A stretch of 64,000 nucleotides of DNA from Acinetobacter pragensis (GCF_001605895.1 NZ_LUAW01000001.1:1-64000); one strand, 5' to 3'. Counted from the first letter of the stretch, positions 17,524-27,366 are shown. Program-made: numbers and translations. Notes: generated from the letters alone by a model not told the origin.

Positions 17524-18744
17524 ATGTCTGCTTCGGCTTCGTTCTTTCCACAGGAACAGCAATTTCTAGATGCGTTTCAGCAAGCCGTTGAGACACAGCG
17601 TTTTGAGCGTCTTATCCTTAGCCAATATAAGGGTGAGCTCGAACAATTGGAAAAAATAACCTTAAGAACCATTTCACTGCAGAATGAAACTGTTCTCAGC
17701 TGTTTATACCGCTATAAGACTCAAGATGTCACCAAGAATTATCCATTAAAAGAAGCGCCTGCGCTGGTATCCGAGCTTTTGCAGTGCTGCCGGCAAGCCA
17801 ATTTATTTACTCTGGATGACGAGCTGCAGCTGAAGAAAAATAAGAAAAAAGCCATGCTGAATATCAGTAAAAACCAATCAGCATCTAAAAAGCAGGCAGA
17901 ACAGCAAGAGCATGACCGCGCCAAGCGTCGTTACGTCGATCAGAACAGTCCCTTTTTACAGTCTTTAGGGATTACTGATGCCAAAGCGCAGATTGTTCCC
18001 AGCATGGCGCGGAAGTGGAAGCAGATTAATAAATTTGTAGAAATCTGTGCGGGCGCGCTGGAGCAGATTCAGCATGAAAATCAGCCTTTATACGTGGTGG
18101 ATTTCGGTTCGGGCAAAGGATATTTGACCTTTGCGCTGTATGATTATTTGGCGAAACATGTGCAAGCGCCATTTGTGACAGGTGTAGAGCTTAATCCTAA
18201 AATGGTGGAGTTTTGCCGGCAAATGGCGGCAGAAGCGGATTTCAATCAGCTGGACTTCTTTCAAGGCGATGTGCGCACTTATGCGCCCAAGCAGCTGGAT
18301 GTGATGATTGCGCTGCATGCCTGCGATGTTGCGACTGATTTTGCCATTCATACCGGTATTCGATTAAATGCGCAGATGATTATGTGCGCGCCATGCTGCC
18401 ACAAAGAACTGCGCCCGCAGCTGCAAAGCCCGAAAGTGCTCGCGCCGATGCTGCAATTCGGCATTCATGCCGGCCAGCAGGCTGAAATGCTGACGGATAC
18501 TATTCGCGCATTGCTGCTCAAAGCATACGGTTATGACACTAAAGTTTTTGAGTTTGTGGCGCTGGAGCATACCAGTAAAAATAAAATGATTTTGGCGGTG
18601 AAACGCAAAGATTACCAAGGCCCGGATCAGGAGATTTTGGCGCAGATTCAAGCCTTAAAAGAGATGTACGGTATTCAAAAACATTCTTTGGAGTTGCTGC
18701 TGAACAATCAATGGGATCAGCAGGATATAGGCTGTAAGTGCTGA
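17524..18744 (+). CDS. Class I SAM-dependent methyltransferase (Methyltransf_32-like)
   Basis: 406 residues. A polar N-terminal region ends in a Lys-rich stretch (KKNKKKAMLNISK at about 104-116), which could bind RNA. The methyltransferase domain begins with the SAM loop VVDFGSGKGYLTFAL near 193-207. Later it has ALHACDVATD and the Cys-rich APCCHKELRPQL motif seen in GSTCD-like methyltransferases. An RNA target is plausible but not proven. The stop is close to the GNAT gene start, so the two are probably co-transcribed. Confidence 0.85.
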   Translation: MSASASFFPQEQQFLDAFQQAVETQRFERLILSQYKGELEQLEKITLRTISLQNETVLSCLYRYKTQDVTKNYPLKEAPALVSELLQCCRQANLFTLDDELQLKKNKKKAMLNISKNQSASKKQAEQQEHDRAKRRYVDQNSPFLQSLGITDAKAQIVPSMARKWKQINKFVEICAGALEQIQHENQPLYVVDFGSGKGYLTFALYDYLAKHVQAPFVTGVELNPKMVEFCRQMAAEADFNQLDFFQGDVRTYAPKQLDVMIALHACDVATDFAIHTGIRLNAQMIMCAPCCHKELRPQLQSPKVLAPMLQFGIHAGQQAEMLTDTIRALLLKAYGYDTKVFEFVALEHTSKNKMILAVKRKDYQGPDQEILAQIQALKEMYGIQKHSLELLLNNQWDQQDIGCKC

Positions 18745-18755
18745 TGGAGAGACGT

Positions 18756-19178
18756 ATGCAGCAGTTTCAAATTCTTTCAGGGAATTGGGCGCAATTTGAG
18801 CAAGCCGCGAAATTGATTCGTGAACAGGTGTTTATTCAAGAACAGCACATCGCTCCAGAAGATGAGTGGGATGCAGAGGATGCTGCATCACTGCATTTTA
18901 TTGTCTATGATCAAGCTCAGCCGATTGCTACAGCACGCCTGATGAACAGCAATAGCATTGGCCGTGTGGCCGTGCTGAAAGCCTATCGCGGCAAAGGCAT
19001 TGGCAAATTGCTGATGGAGGCGGTGATTTCACAGGCACGGATAGAGCGCCGTGAATTTTTAAAGCTGTCATCGCAAGTGCATGCCATCTCATTTTATGCA
19101 GGATTGGGGTTTGCAGCGGAAGGCGGGGAATATCTGGATTGCGGTATTGCGCATATTGATATGCGCATGAAGCTCTAA
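18756..19178 (+). CDS. GNAT-family N-acetyltransferase
   Basis: 140 residues from the ATG at 18756, which has GGAG five bases upstream; longer starts overlap the methyltransferase end. The GNAT core is clear: ATARLMNSNSIGRVAVLKAYRGKGIG, where RGKGIG holds the acetyl-CoA pyrophosphate loop, followed by the helix KLLMEAVISQA. The end HAISFYAGLGFAAEG is typical of ElaA/YjcF-type enzymes. Substrate unknown. It begins 12 bases after the methyltransferase gene. Confidence 0.9.
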   Translation: MQQFQILSGNWAQFEQAAKLIREQVFIQEQHIAPEDEWDAEDAASLHFIVYDQAQPIATARLMNSNSIGRVAVLKAYRGKGIGKLLMEAVISQARIERREFLKLSSQVHAISFYAGLGFAAEGGEYLDCGIAHIDMRMKL

Positions 19179-19301
19179 TCAAACATACGTTAGGGTAAAG
19201 CATGCCTGGCAGATTGCCATATAAATCAGCATAGGCTTTTGATTATCTAGCCGTTTAAAAGGTTGTTTTTATTAGTCCAAGCATGATGCAGCACAAAGCA
19301 T

Positions 19302-19333
19302 AAAAATGCGCTGAATAATCAGCGCATTTTTTA
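19302..19333. terminator. Bidirectional terminator
   Basis: A 13-bp stem (AAAAATGCGCTGA / TCAGCGCATTTTT) with a four-base loop, between convergent transcription units. Confidence 0.9.
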
Positions 19334-19358
19334 TATGTATTCGTCAGCGGTTCTGAGA

Positions 19359-19688
19359 TTAGTGATTCGCCGCAGGTTCATGCTGCATATCGTTCATATG
19401 CGCATGCTCGTCATTGGACATGTGCATATCAGATGCTGAAGGATTCTTTGCCGCGTCGCGCGCTTCTTTTTGCTTTTGCGCCTCAGCTAAATCTTCTTGA
19501 GACATGGCAGGCGCATTTTTAAATGCATGCTGCTGGGTATTTTCTTTTTTCTGCTGGCTTGGCATGTAATCGGGTTCATTGCTGACAGCAAGCCAGAAGA
19601 AGCCCATGAATAACGCGCCCAAAATACAGAAGATAATTAATGCTTTCCAGCCCCAAGGTGATTTTTCAGGAGATGAATGGTCTGTCAT
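19359..19688 (-). CDS. Single-pass membrane protein with His/Met-rich tail
   Basis: 109 residues from ATG 19688; a longer frame to 19721 is less likely. A short cytoplasmic start (MTDHSSPEKSPWGW) leads into one membrane helix (ALIIFCILGALFMGFFWLAV). The periplasmic part is charged and ends in a segment dense in His, Met, Asp and Glu (DMHMSNDEHAHMNDMQHE). Such tails bind copper or other soft metals in some proteins, so a metal role is possible, but no known family is recognised and no metal genes are adjacent. Confidence 0.75.
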   Translation of the reverse strand: MTDHSSPEKSPWGWKALIIFCILGALFMGFFWLAVSNEPDYMPSQQKKENTQQHAFKNAPAMSQEDLAEAQKQKEARDAAKNPSASDMHMSNDEHAHMNDMQHEPAANH

Positions 19689-19830
19689 AACAGCATACTC
19701 AATCGGATAAAAAGAATTCACAAATATTGTTACTTTATAACATGAATTAGCGCGTGATGGGGAAATTATCAGATAGTCATGATTTTTTTATGGTTTTATC
19801 TATTCCTAGAAAAAAGGCGGAAAATTTTAC

Positions 19831-20463
19831 TTAGCGGATGAGGCGGACAATTTCTAAATAAATGGTACTGCAGGCAAACCCAGCCATCATGATTGCGGTT
19901 GCTCTGAGCAGCATGCTCAGAGCGCTTGGACTGCTGAGTAAATGTTTTATTTTGACTGCGCTGAAGATATACAGGCTGCCGGCAGCCAGTAAGGTCACAA
20001 TGGTCAGCAGCACAACTGAGATGAGTACCTCAGGATGCAGTGCCGCCGTGCCTAAAATAGACGGAACCAGCGCCAAGTAAAAAGAGATGGTTTTAGGGTT
20101 GGCCAGTGTGATCAGCAAGCCTTCTTTATAGCTGGATGAGGTGCTCGAGGTATCCTTGGACAAATTGAAGGACAGCGCAGAACTCCAAAAACGGCAAGCC
20201 AAATACAGCAGATAGGCGCATGCACAGAGAATCAGTGCAGCTGCAAATGTGCTGCTTAACGCATGTCCAAGCCAGCTGAGCCCAGATAAAACCAGTATGA
20301 GGTAAAGCAGGTCTCCAGTCACCAGTCCGGCCAGCATTTTAAGGCCATGGCTTGAACCGTGGCTGAGGGTTTTAAACAGCAGCCCGGTCATGCCGGGCCC
20401 TGGAATGAGCGCTGCAAGCATTAAAGTAAAAGTATAACTGCCGAGCAGCGTGAGTAGATTCAT
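19831..20463 (-). CDS. LysE-family amino acid exporter
   Basis: 210 residues, six hydrophobic segments. LysE/RhtB features are visible: LAALIPGPGMTGLLFKTLSHG, replacing the usual PGP near the start, and GLLITLANPKTISFYLALVPSIL in the middle. This family exports amino acids or their analogues by proton exchange. It is divergent from an Lrp/AsnC regulator 137 bases away, the standard arrangement for a regulated exporter. Confidence 0.92.
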   Translation of the reverse strand: MNLLTLLGSYTFTLMLAALIPGPGMTGLLFKTLSHGSSHGLKMLAGLVTGDLLYLILVLSGLSWLGHALSSTFAAALILCACAYLLYLACRFWSSALSFNLSKDTSSTSSSYKEGLLITLANPKTISFYLALVPSILGTAALHPEVLISVVLLTIVTLLAAGSLYIFSAVKIKHLLSSPSALSMLLRATAIMMAGFACSTIYLEIVRLIR

Positions 20464-20600
20464 CGGTTATCGTCCATTGTGCAAACAGCAATATTGTTCG
20501 GTAAATAGAAAGGTGAAATTGATCTATTTATTTTAAAAATTCATATTTTTAGGGTATAAATTCTTTATTAAATGAATAAAAAAGGCAGATTATCCCCTAA

Positions 20601-21071
20601 ATGAAAATAGACCGCAGCGATGAAAAAATACTGAGCCTGTTGCAGCAGGATTCCCGCACCAGCAATCAACAGCTATCTGAACAAATCGGCATGTCAGCGT
20701 CTCCGTGCTGGCGCAGAGTGAAACGGCTAGAAGATGCAGGTGTGATCCGCGGGTATGGTGTGCTGCTTGACCGTAAGAAACTAGGCTTGGGCGTGATGGT
20801 TTTTATCCGCGTCAGCATTGACAGCCACAGTGAGGCTGAAGCGCGGAAGTTTGAAGAAAAAGTCGCGGAACTGGACAATGTCGTGGCTTGCTACAGTGTG
20901 GGAGGGGATGCTGATTTTTTACTGCAGGTGGTTTCACCGGATTTGGATACTTATGCTGAGTTTTCCATGTCGGTGATTCGGCGTTTGCCGGGCATTAAGG
21001 AAATGCAAAGCATGTTTATTTTAAAAGAATTGAAACCCTTTACAGGATTTCCTGTTCGGCAAAATGGCTGA
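20601..21071 (+). CDS. Lrp/AsnC-family transcriptional regulator
   Basis: 156 residues. The N-terminal winged helix-turn-helix (MKIDRSDEKILSLLQQDSRT, then QQLSEQIGMSASPCWRRVKRLEDAG) is followed by the RAM effector domain (VACYSVGGDADFLLQVVSPDL). This matches AsnC-type regulators that sense amino acids and assemble into octamers. Its divergent neighbour is a LysE exporter, so it probably controls that gene. The 20464-20600 gap should contain both promoters and its binding sites. Confidence 0.93.
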   Translation: MKIDRSDEKILSLLQQDSRTSNQQLSEQIGMSASPCWRRVKRLEDAGVIRGYGVLLDRKKLGLGVMVFIRVSIDSHSEAEARKFEEKVAELDNVVACYSVGGDADFLLQVVSPDLDTYAEFSMSVIRRLPGIKEMQSMFILKELKPFTGFPVRQNG

Positions 21072-21157
21072 TCGCTGAAGGTGTATGAAAATGGATCGAG
21101 CGCTGAATGGGCGGGCTTTGATTCAATTTATAGATGATTGCTAAAAACTTTGTACAT

Positions 21158-21188
21158 AAAGAAAAGGAGCGCAATGCTCCTTTTCTTT
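21158..21188. terminator. Bidirectional terminator
   Basis: A 13-bp stem (AAAGAAAAGGAGC / GCTCCTTTTCTTT) and five-base loop between the convergent Lrp-type and FadB-type genes. Confidence 0.9.
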
Positions 21189-21208
21189 TGGGTGCTTTTT
21201 ATAATGGC

Positions 21209-23341
21209 CTAAATTAATTCATCTTTGGCTATTTTATCTTTCAGCATTTGCGGCGCTTTAAAGCGCTCGCCGTATTTGACTTCTAAGGTATTGGCACGAA
21301 CCAAAGCTTTTTCTAAACCATATTGATTTAAGAACTGCAAAGCTCCGCCGGTCCAAGGGGCAAACCCGATGCCGAAGATGGAACCGACATTGCCATCAAT
21401 TGCGGACTCTAAAACGCCTTCTTCCAAGCAGCGCAAGGTATCCAGCGACTGTACGAATAGGAAGCGGTCAATCATTTCCTGCTCAGTCATCGCCGTGTCT
21501 TGCTGCCATTTGCTTAAGCCATCCCAAAGATGTTTCTTTCCGCCTTCAGGATATTCATAAAAACCGGCGCCGGCAGCTTTACCTTTACGCCCAAACTCAT
21601 GAATCATGCTTTGAATGATGTCATCTGCCCCTGAGCGCGGCAAGTCTTTGCCTTCAGCTTGCAGCGCTTTACGGGTCTCCGCAGCAACGTGCTCAGAAAG
21701 GGTGAGGGAAACTTCATCCTGAATGGCCAGAGGGCCAACCGGCATACCCGCTTTCAGCGCGGCCATTTCTATACGCGCTGGGTGAATACCTTCTGCCAGC
21801 AATCGCAAGCCTTCCTGAACAAAAGTGCCGAATACGCGGCTGGTAAAGAACCCGCGGCTGTCATTGACTACAATTGGTGTTTTTCCGATTTGCTGTACAT
21901 AGTCATAGGCCTTGGCCAGTGTCTCGGCAGAAGTGTTTTGACCTTTGATGATTTCAACCAGCTGCATTTTATCAACAGGACTGAAGAAGTGCAGGCCGAT
22001 AAATTTCGCTTGGTCTTTAGAAGCCTGCGCCAAACCAGAAATGGGCAAGGTTGAGGTATTGGAGGCCATAACGCCGCCTGAGGTGAGGTACTGCTCTGCT
22101 TCCTGTGTCACTTTGGCTTTCAGTTCTGGATTTTCAAAGACCGCTTCAATAATCAGGTCGCAGCCTTGCAGGTCAGCCGCATCTGCTGTGACCTGAATCA
22201 GGCCTAAAACTTGATCGCGCTTTTCTGCGCTTAAACGGCCTTGAGAAACTTTTTTGTCCAGCAGTTTTTGGCTGTAGGCTTTGCCTTTTTCAGCGGCTTC
22301 TGCTGTTACATCTTTCAGTACGACTGCAATGCCTTTGGATGCCGTTGCATAGGCAATGCCAGCACCCATCATGCCTGCGCCTAAAATACCGACTTTGGCT
22401 GCTTTCCATTTTGTGACATCTTTTGGACGGCTGGCGCCGGCTTTAATGGCATTCAGGCCATGCCAAAATGTACCGATCATATTTTTAGAAATTTGACCGG
22501 TTGCCAAATAAGTGAAGTAGCGGGATTCTACGGTCAGCGCGGTGTCTACGTCCACTTGAGCGCCTTCGACGGCTGCCGCCATAATCGCTTCAGGTGCAGG
22601 ATAGCAGCCTTTGGTTTTATCGCGCAGCATGGCTGGCGCAATGGCAAGCATCTGCGCCACTTGCGGTGAGGCTGGGCTGCCCCCAGGAAGCTTATAGCCC
22701 TTAATATCAAAAGGCTGTGCCGATTTTGGATTGGCTTTGACCCATGCTGTCGCTTTGTCTAAAAGCTCTTGTTCAGATTCTGCCGTATCGTGAATCAGGC
22801 CCAGTGATTTGGCTTTGTCGACACCAAACTGTTTGCCTTCCATCAAGAATGGAAATACGTTTTGCAGGCCCAGCAGGCGCACCATGCGTACAATGCCGCC
22901 GCCGCCCGGCAACAGGCCTAAGGTCACTTCAGGTAAACCGAATTTGGCTTTGTGATCATTCAGCGCCACACGGTAATGACAGCCGAGCGCCAGTTCCCAG
23001 CCACCGCCCAATGCCGTGCCGTTTATTGCCGCCGCGACAGGAATCCCGCGGGTTTCGATATAGCGCAGTTTGGCCTTCATGCCTTCGACCATGTGGAAGA
23101 ATTCTGCGGCATGTTCTGGCGCGGCTTGAATCAGCTCATCCAAATCTCCGCCTGCAAAAAAAGTTTTCTTGGCTGAACGGAAGATGATGCCTGCAATGTT
23201 TTCATCGGCTTGCAATTTTTCGACCGTTTCAGTGAGCGCATCACGGAAATCAGCATTCATGGTGTTGGCGGACTGGTTTGGAGAGTCCAGCGTTAGAATA
23301 ACGATGTTGTCGGCATTTTTTTCAAATTGAATTGCAGTCAT
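21209..23341 (-). CDS. Fatty-acid oxidation multienzyme: enoyl-CoA hydratase / 3-hydroxyacyl-CoA dehydrogenase
   Basis: 710 residues, close to FadB/FadJ length. The N-terminal crotonase domain has the oxyanion region AAINGTALGGGWELALG and the second catalytic Glu region FGLPEVTLGLLPGGGG. The C-terminal dehydrogenase starts with the NAD motif VGILGAGMMGAGIAY at about 316-330 and contains SNTSTLPISGLA and GLHFFSPVDKMQLVEII. It performs two middle steps of beta-oxidation. It is co-transcribed with the thiolase 12 bases upstream. FadB versus FadJ identity is left open because the pair is thiolase-first. Confidence 0.95.
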   Translation of the reverse strand: MTAIQFEKNADNIVILTLDSPNQSANTMNADFRDALTETVEKLQADENIAGIIFRSAKKTFFAGGDLDELIQAAPEHAAEFFHMVEGMKAKLRYIETRGIPVAAAINGTALGGGWELALGCHYRVALNDHKAKFGLPEVTLGLLPGGGGIVRMVRLLGLQNVFPFLMEGKQFGVDKAKSLGLIHDTAESEQELLDKATAWVKANPKSAQPFDIKGYKLPGGSPASPQVAQMLAIAPAMLRDKTKGCYPAPEAIMAAAVEGAQVDVDTALTVESRYFTYLATGQISKNMIGTFWHGLNAIKAGASRPKDVTKWKAAKVGILGAGMMGAGIAYATASKGIAVVLKDVTAEAAEKGKAYSQKLLDKKVSQGRLSAEKRDQVLGLIQVTADAADLQGCDLIIEAVFENPELKAKVTQEAEQYLTSGGVMASNTSTLPISGLAQASKDQAKFIGLHFFSPVDKMQLVEIIKGQNTSAETLAKAYDYVQQIGKTPIVVNDSRGFFTSRVFGTFVQEGLRLLAEGIHPARIEMAALKAGMPVGPLAIQDEVSLTLSEHVAAETRKALQAEGKDLPRSGADDIIQSMIHEFGRKGKAAGAGFYEYPEGGKKHLWDGLSKWQQDTAMTEQEMIDRFLFVQSLDTLRCLEEGVLESAIDGNVGSIFGIGFAPWTGGALQFLNQYGLEKALVRANTLEVKYGERFKAPQMLKDKIAKDELI

Positions 23342-23352
23342 TTGTATTCTCC

Positions 23353-24558
23353 TTATACCAATTCAATAATGGTTGCGATACCCATGCCGCCGCCAACGCA
23401 GAGCGTTGCTAAGCCGCGCTTTTTGCCTTGGCGCTCCAGCTCATCCAGCAGCGTGCCTAAAATCATTGCGCCTGTTGCGCCAAGCGGATGCCCCATAGCA
23501 ATTGCGCCGCCATTGACATTTACTTTTGCAGGATCAACTTTGAGTTCTGTAATAAAACGCATGACGACCGCGGCAAAGGCTTCATTGACTTCAAACAGAT
23601 CAATGTCCTCAATGTTCAAGCCAGCCTTTGCGAGCGCTTTGCGGGTAGCAGGTGCGGGGCCGGTCAGCATAATGGTCGGGTCAGCGCCCACCAATGCTGT
23701 CGCCAAGACTTTGGCGCGCGGTTTTAAGCCCTGTTCTTTGACTGCTTTTTCAGACGCCAGCAGCACTACGGCAGCGCCGTCCACAATGCCTGATGAGTTG
23801 CCTGCATGATGGACATGGTTTACAGCGCCGACTTCAGGGTATTTTTGCAATGCAATGGCATCGAAGCCCATCTGTCCCATCATGGCAAAGCTCGGATTCA
23901 ATTTGCCCAAGCTTTCAGCCGTGGTTGCAGGTTTAATAAATTCATCTTGCGCTAAAATGGTCACGCCGGCCTTGTCTTTAACAGGCATGACAGATTTGTC
24001 AAAATAGCCCTTGGCTTGGGCAGCAGCGGCTTTCTTTTGCGAGTCTGCTGCAAAGGTATCGACATCGGCGCGCGTATAGCCGTCAATCGTCGCAATTAAA
24101 TCTGCGCCAATGCCTTGCGGAATAAAATCGCAGGCCATATTGGTTTCTGGGTCCAGCGCCCAAGGGCCGCCGTCTGAACCCATAGGCACACGAGACATGG
24201 ACTCTACACCGCCTGCAACCACTAAATCTTCCCAGCCTGAGCGGACTTTTTGCGCGGCTAAATTGACGGCTTCCAGTCCCGAAGCGCAGAAACGGTTAAT
24301 TTGAACGCCTGCAACATCATTGTCCCAGCCCGCAGCAATGGCAGCGGTTTTGGCAATATCTGCACCTTGGTCGCCAATTGGCGTAACGCACCCCAGCACG
24401 ATGTCATCGACCGCGGCCGTGTCAAATTGATGGCGGTCTTTGAGTTCATTCAGCAAGCCTGTCAGTAAGCTGATTGGCTTCACTTCATGCAATGAACCGT
24501 CTTTTTTCCCTTTGCCGCGCGGCGTGCGGATGGCATCAATGATGTAAGCCTCGCTCAT
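23353..24558 (-). CDS. Acetyl-CoA C-acyltransferase (thiolase) of beta-oxidation
   Basis: 401 residues. The nucleophile Cys lies in [12 protein letters not shown], the active-site His pair in the [17 protein letters not shown] region, and the second catalytic Cys in TLCVGGGMG. It cleaves 3-ketoacyl-CoA in the last step of beta-oxidation. It is the first gene in a two-gene operon with the hydratase/dehydrogenase. The AraC regulator at 25026-26036 lies upstream on the same strand beyond a NUDIX relic. Confidence 0.95.
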   Translation of the reverse strand: MSEAYIIDAIRTPRGKGKKDGSLHEVKPISLLTGLLNELKDRHQFDTAAVDDIVLGCVTPIGDQGADIAKTAAIAAGWDNDVAGVQINRFCASGLEAVNLAAQKVRSGWEDLVVAGGVESMSRVPMGSDGGPWALDPETNMACDFIPQGIGADLIATIDGYTRADVDTFAADSQKKAAAAQAKGYFDKSVMPVKDKAGVTILAQDEFIKPATTAESLGKLNPSFAMMGQMGFDAIALQKYPEVGAVNHVHHAGNSSGIVDGAAVVLLASEKAVKEQGLKPRAKVLATALVGADPTIMLTGPAPATRKALAKAGLNIEDIDLFEVNEAFAAVVMRFITELKVDPAKVNVNGGAIAMGHPLGATGAMILGTLLDELERQGKKRGLATLCVGGGMGIATIIELV

Positions 24559-24751
24559 AATTTATCCTTCAAATGGTGCATTAAAATTGTTATGTGCTTT
24601 CGAGTGTAATGATTAATCAATGAAGTGCAATGACGAGAACGGATCAGATCATTTGAGATTTTTTGCCAGTTTTATTTTGAGTCATGGGTGAAATGGATGC
24701 ATTGGGATTGACCCTGTGAGTGAATTTTGATGCTTTTGTTCTGAGGGCATT

Positions 24752-24907
24752 ATGTACTTGAAAAATATTTTCAGTTTTGATGGGCAGCAAGGGCATGAGA
24801 TTGTATTTGTACATTCAGCCAAGTTTTCTGATCAGCGTGCTTATGCACAGCGCGGGATGACGGGAGTTGAAGCGCTGTTATTTCAGTATTTGTCTAAAGA
24901 GCTATAA
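24752..24907 (+). pseudogene. NUDIX hydrolase remnant
   Basis: A 51-codon frame encodes MYLKNIFSFDGQQGHEIVFV, then a shortened tail ending LFQYLSKEL. NIFxFDGQxGHEIVFV is the beta-strand region that follows the NUDIX box in one group of bacterial NUDIX hydrolases. The NUDIX box itself is missing, no upstream coding sequence is visible, and the C-terminal part is shortened. It is a deletion remnant or, less likely, a small derived protein. No good ribosome site precedes the ATG. Confidence 0.6.
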
Positions 24908-24940
24908 AAATCGTTTGAACTGGCCTATTTGACTGCAAAA

Positions 24941-24966
24941 AAAGCCCAAGCGTTAAGCTTGGGCTA
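24941..24966 (-). terminator. Terminator after the AraC-family gene
   Basis: A nine-bp perfect stem (AGCCCAAGC / GCTTGGGCT) with a five-base loop. On the minus strand it is followed by a run of seven T, consistent with ending transcription from 26036. Confidence 0.82.
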
Positions 24967-25025
24967 GAATCATTTTTTAAGAATGATTGAACTGTGGGTA
25001 AGTCAAAAATTATCCACAGTTTGGC

Positions 25026-26036
25026 TTAATGATAACCGTGCAATTGACGGTATAGGCCTGGTGTTACACCTGTCCATTTTTTAAATGCGCGGTGGAACGT
25101 ACTGGTTTCACTGAAGCCGACTTGCTGCGCAACATCTTCCAGTGTCAGCTCTGGATTTAACAGCAAGTGAATGGCGGCATCGCGGCGCAGCGCATCTTTA
25201 ACACCTTGGTAGCTTTTGCCTTCAGCCGCTAAGCGGCGGCGCAGGGTTTGCGGTGAAAGATACAGCATTGAAGCGACATCATTGAGTGTCGGCATTTCTT
25301 CGCCAATTTGGCTTTTCAATACTTCGCGGATACGTGACGTTAGTGAATTGGTATTTTTGAATTTTACCAGCAATTGCGCAGGCGCTGCTTTTAAGAATTC
25401 TTCCAGCGACTCTTCATTTTGACGGATTGGCAAATCCAGATAATCGGCGGCAAAGGTGATTTCTGTACGCGGCGCATCAAACTGCATTACAGGCGCAAAG
25501 AACAGCGCATCATATTCATCGGCATGCTCTGGGCGGCTGTAGCCGAAATGTACACGCTCTAAAGGCAGGCGGCGTTCAATCAGCCAAGATGCCAAGCCAT
25601 GCCAAATCATCAGCATGCTTTCTGTAATGAAATGGTCGGGGTCCATGGTTTTTGGAATCAGCGGCACCAAACGCGCTTCATGTTTATCGCGTTCCAGTGA
25701 AACAGACCATTCCTCGCCAAATAATTTATAAAACTGCGAGGAAAGCTCCAGCGCATCACCTAATGTTTTTGCATGAATAATCAACTGGCACATAATGGCA
25801 AAAGTGCCCAAACGGCGCGGCTGAATATCAAATCCGACGTGTTCATCCTGTGTCACCATCCACAGCATTTTAACAAAGCGGGTGTATTGTTCAGGTGAAA
25901 TACGCGCTTTAGGCTGACGCAGAAGCTCTGCCTCAATGCCTACGTGAGACAATAAAGTTTCGACATCCATGCCCAGTCGTTTTACACCGGATAAGGCTGC
26001 GTTGACGAAATGGATACTGATCGTATCGCGACTCAT
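25026..26036 (-). CDS. AraC-family transcriptional regulator (Arabinose_bd/OruR-like)
   Basis: 336 residues from ATG 26036, which has GAAGGAAT just upstream; the frame to 26066 is less likely. The N-terminal ~220 residues form an Arabinose-binding-type effector domain. The C-terminal AraC DNA-binding domain contains TLNDVASMLYLSPQTLRRRL and DVAQQVGFSETSTFHRAF. The nearest candidates for control are the divergent racemase gene 211 bases away and the fad pair downstream on the same strand. Which it controls cannot be read from sequence. Confidence 0.92.
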   Translation of the reverse strand: MSRDTISIHFVNAALSGVKRLGMDVETLLSHVGIEAELLRQPKARISPEQYTRFVKMLWMVTQDEHVGFDIQPRRLGTFAIMCQLIIHAKTLGDALELSSQFYKLFGEEWSVSLERDKHEARLVPLIPKTMDPDHFITESMLMIWHGLASWLIERRLPLERVHFGYSRPEHADEYDALFFAPVMQFDAPRTEITFAADYLDLPIRQNEESLEEFLKAAPAQLLVKFKNTNSLTSRIREVLKSQIGEEMPTLNDVASMLYLSPQTLRRRLAAEGKSYQGVKDALRRDAAIHLLLNPELTLEDVAQQVGFSETSTFHRAFKKWTGVTPGLYRQLHGYH

Positions 26037-26247
26037 GTTAATTCCTTCAGTCTCTTTAATGTTCACAAATGCTTGACCTAAATGACGCTAAAAAATGTAT
26101 GGATGGCAATTTACAACAGTAATTTTACCATTTTTACATGTTAAATTGCCGAAACTATCAAGGTAAATGGCTGAACATGACATTGTGTTGAATCTTTTAT
26201 ATTTCTAATATGCCTGAAAATGCAACATAAATAGAGTAAAAACTCCA

Positions 26248-27366
26248 ATGAATTATCCGCTAAACGGTTTGAAAGTCCTTGATTTTTCCACCCTGCTGCC
26301 CGGTCCATTCGCCACAATGTATTTGGCGGATATGGGGGCCGAAGTTGTGCATATTGAATCACCTGTGCGTCCTGATCTGGTTCGGCTGATGCCGCCTTAT
26401 TCAAATGGGCAAGCCGCAGCGCACAATTACTTGAACCGGAATAAGCAGTCTGTGGCTTTGGATTTAAAAAATCCAGAAAGCATTGCATTGATAAAATCCA
26501 GGATTTTAGATTACGACATTGTTATCGAGCAATTCAGGCCAGGCGTCATGCAGCGTCTGGGCTTAGATTATCAAACCCTTGCAGAAATTCATCCTAAATT
26601 AATTTACTGCTCAGTTACTGGTTATGGGCAAACGGGAAGCTATAAAGACCGGGCAGGGCATGACATTAATTATTTGGCCCTATCCGGCATTGCCGGGCAC
26701 AGCGGCCGTCAGGACAGCGGCCCGCCGCCGCTGGGCATTCAGGTCGCAGATGTTGCAGGCGGATCGCTGCATGCCGTCATTGCTATTTTAAGTGCTGTGA
26801 TTGAGCGGACACAAAGCGGCTTAGGTCAGTTTATCGATATTTCAATGACGGATTGCGCCGTGACTTTGAATAATATGGCTGCGGCCGCTGAAATTGCAGG
26901 AAATGAACGGCAGCAGCCGGAACATGCGCATTTAAATGGCGGGACATTTTATGATTATTACAAAACGCAGGACGGGCGCTATTTATCAATCGGGAGTTTA
27001 GAGCCGCAATTCATGCTGGGATTGGCGCAAATTTTAGAGCTGCCGATTGTGGCGGAAAAAGGCGCTTCTTTTGCCGCTGAAGACCGTCAGGCAGTCAAGC
27101 AGGCTATACAGGCCAAAATTTTGACCCAAGATTTTGCTGCATGGAATGCCGTATTTAAAGCGCAGGATGTTTGCGTAGAGCCTGTTTTAAATTTAAATGA
27201 AGCGTTGCATTCACCGCTGGCAGCAGAACGCGGCTGGCTGGTGGACGTGCCGCTGACGCAGGGCGGTACAAAAAGCGAACAACAATTAGCTTGTCCGATT
27301 AAGTTTTCACGATCCAAAATGAGGTATGAATATATAGGAAAATCATTGGGTCATGATTTGCTTTAA
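26248..27366 (+). CDS. Alpha-methylacyl-CoA racemase (CoA-transferase family III)
   Basis: 372 residues. The fold is CaiB/BaiF family. The racemase catalytic set is preserved: H138 and D139 in RAGHDINYLAL, D168 in VADVAGGSLHAV, and E252 in SIGSLEPQF. True formyl-CoA or carnitine transferases lack this combination, so epimerisation of 2-methylacyl-CoA is the better call. This would feed branched chains into beta-oxidation. It is divergent from the AraC regulator. Confidence 0.9.
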   Translation: MNYPLNGLKVLDFSTLLPGPFATMYLADMGAEVVHIESPVRPDLVRLMPPYSNGQAAAHNYLNRNKQSVALDLKNPESIALIKSRILDYDIVIEQFRPGVMQRLGLDYQTLAEIHPKLIYCSVTGYGQTGSYKDRAGHDINYLALSGIAGHSGRQDSGPPPLGIQVADVAGGSLHAVIAILSAVIERTQSGLGQFIDISMTDCAVTLNNMAAAAEIAGNERQQPEHAHLNGGTFYDYYKTQDGRYLSIGSLEPQFMLGLAQILELPIVAEKGASFAAEDRQAVKQAIQAKILTQDFAAWNAVFKAQDVCVEPVLNLNEALHSPLAAERGWLVDVPLTQGGTKSEQQLACPIKFSRSKMRYEYIGKSLGHDLL

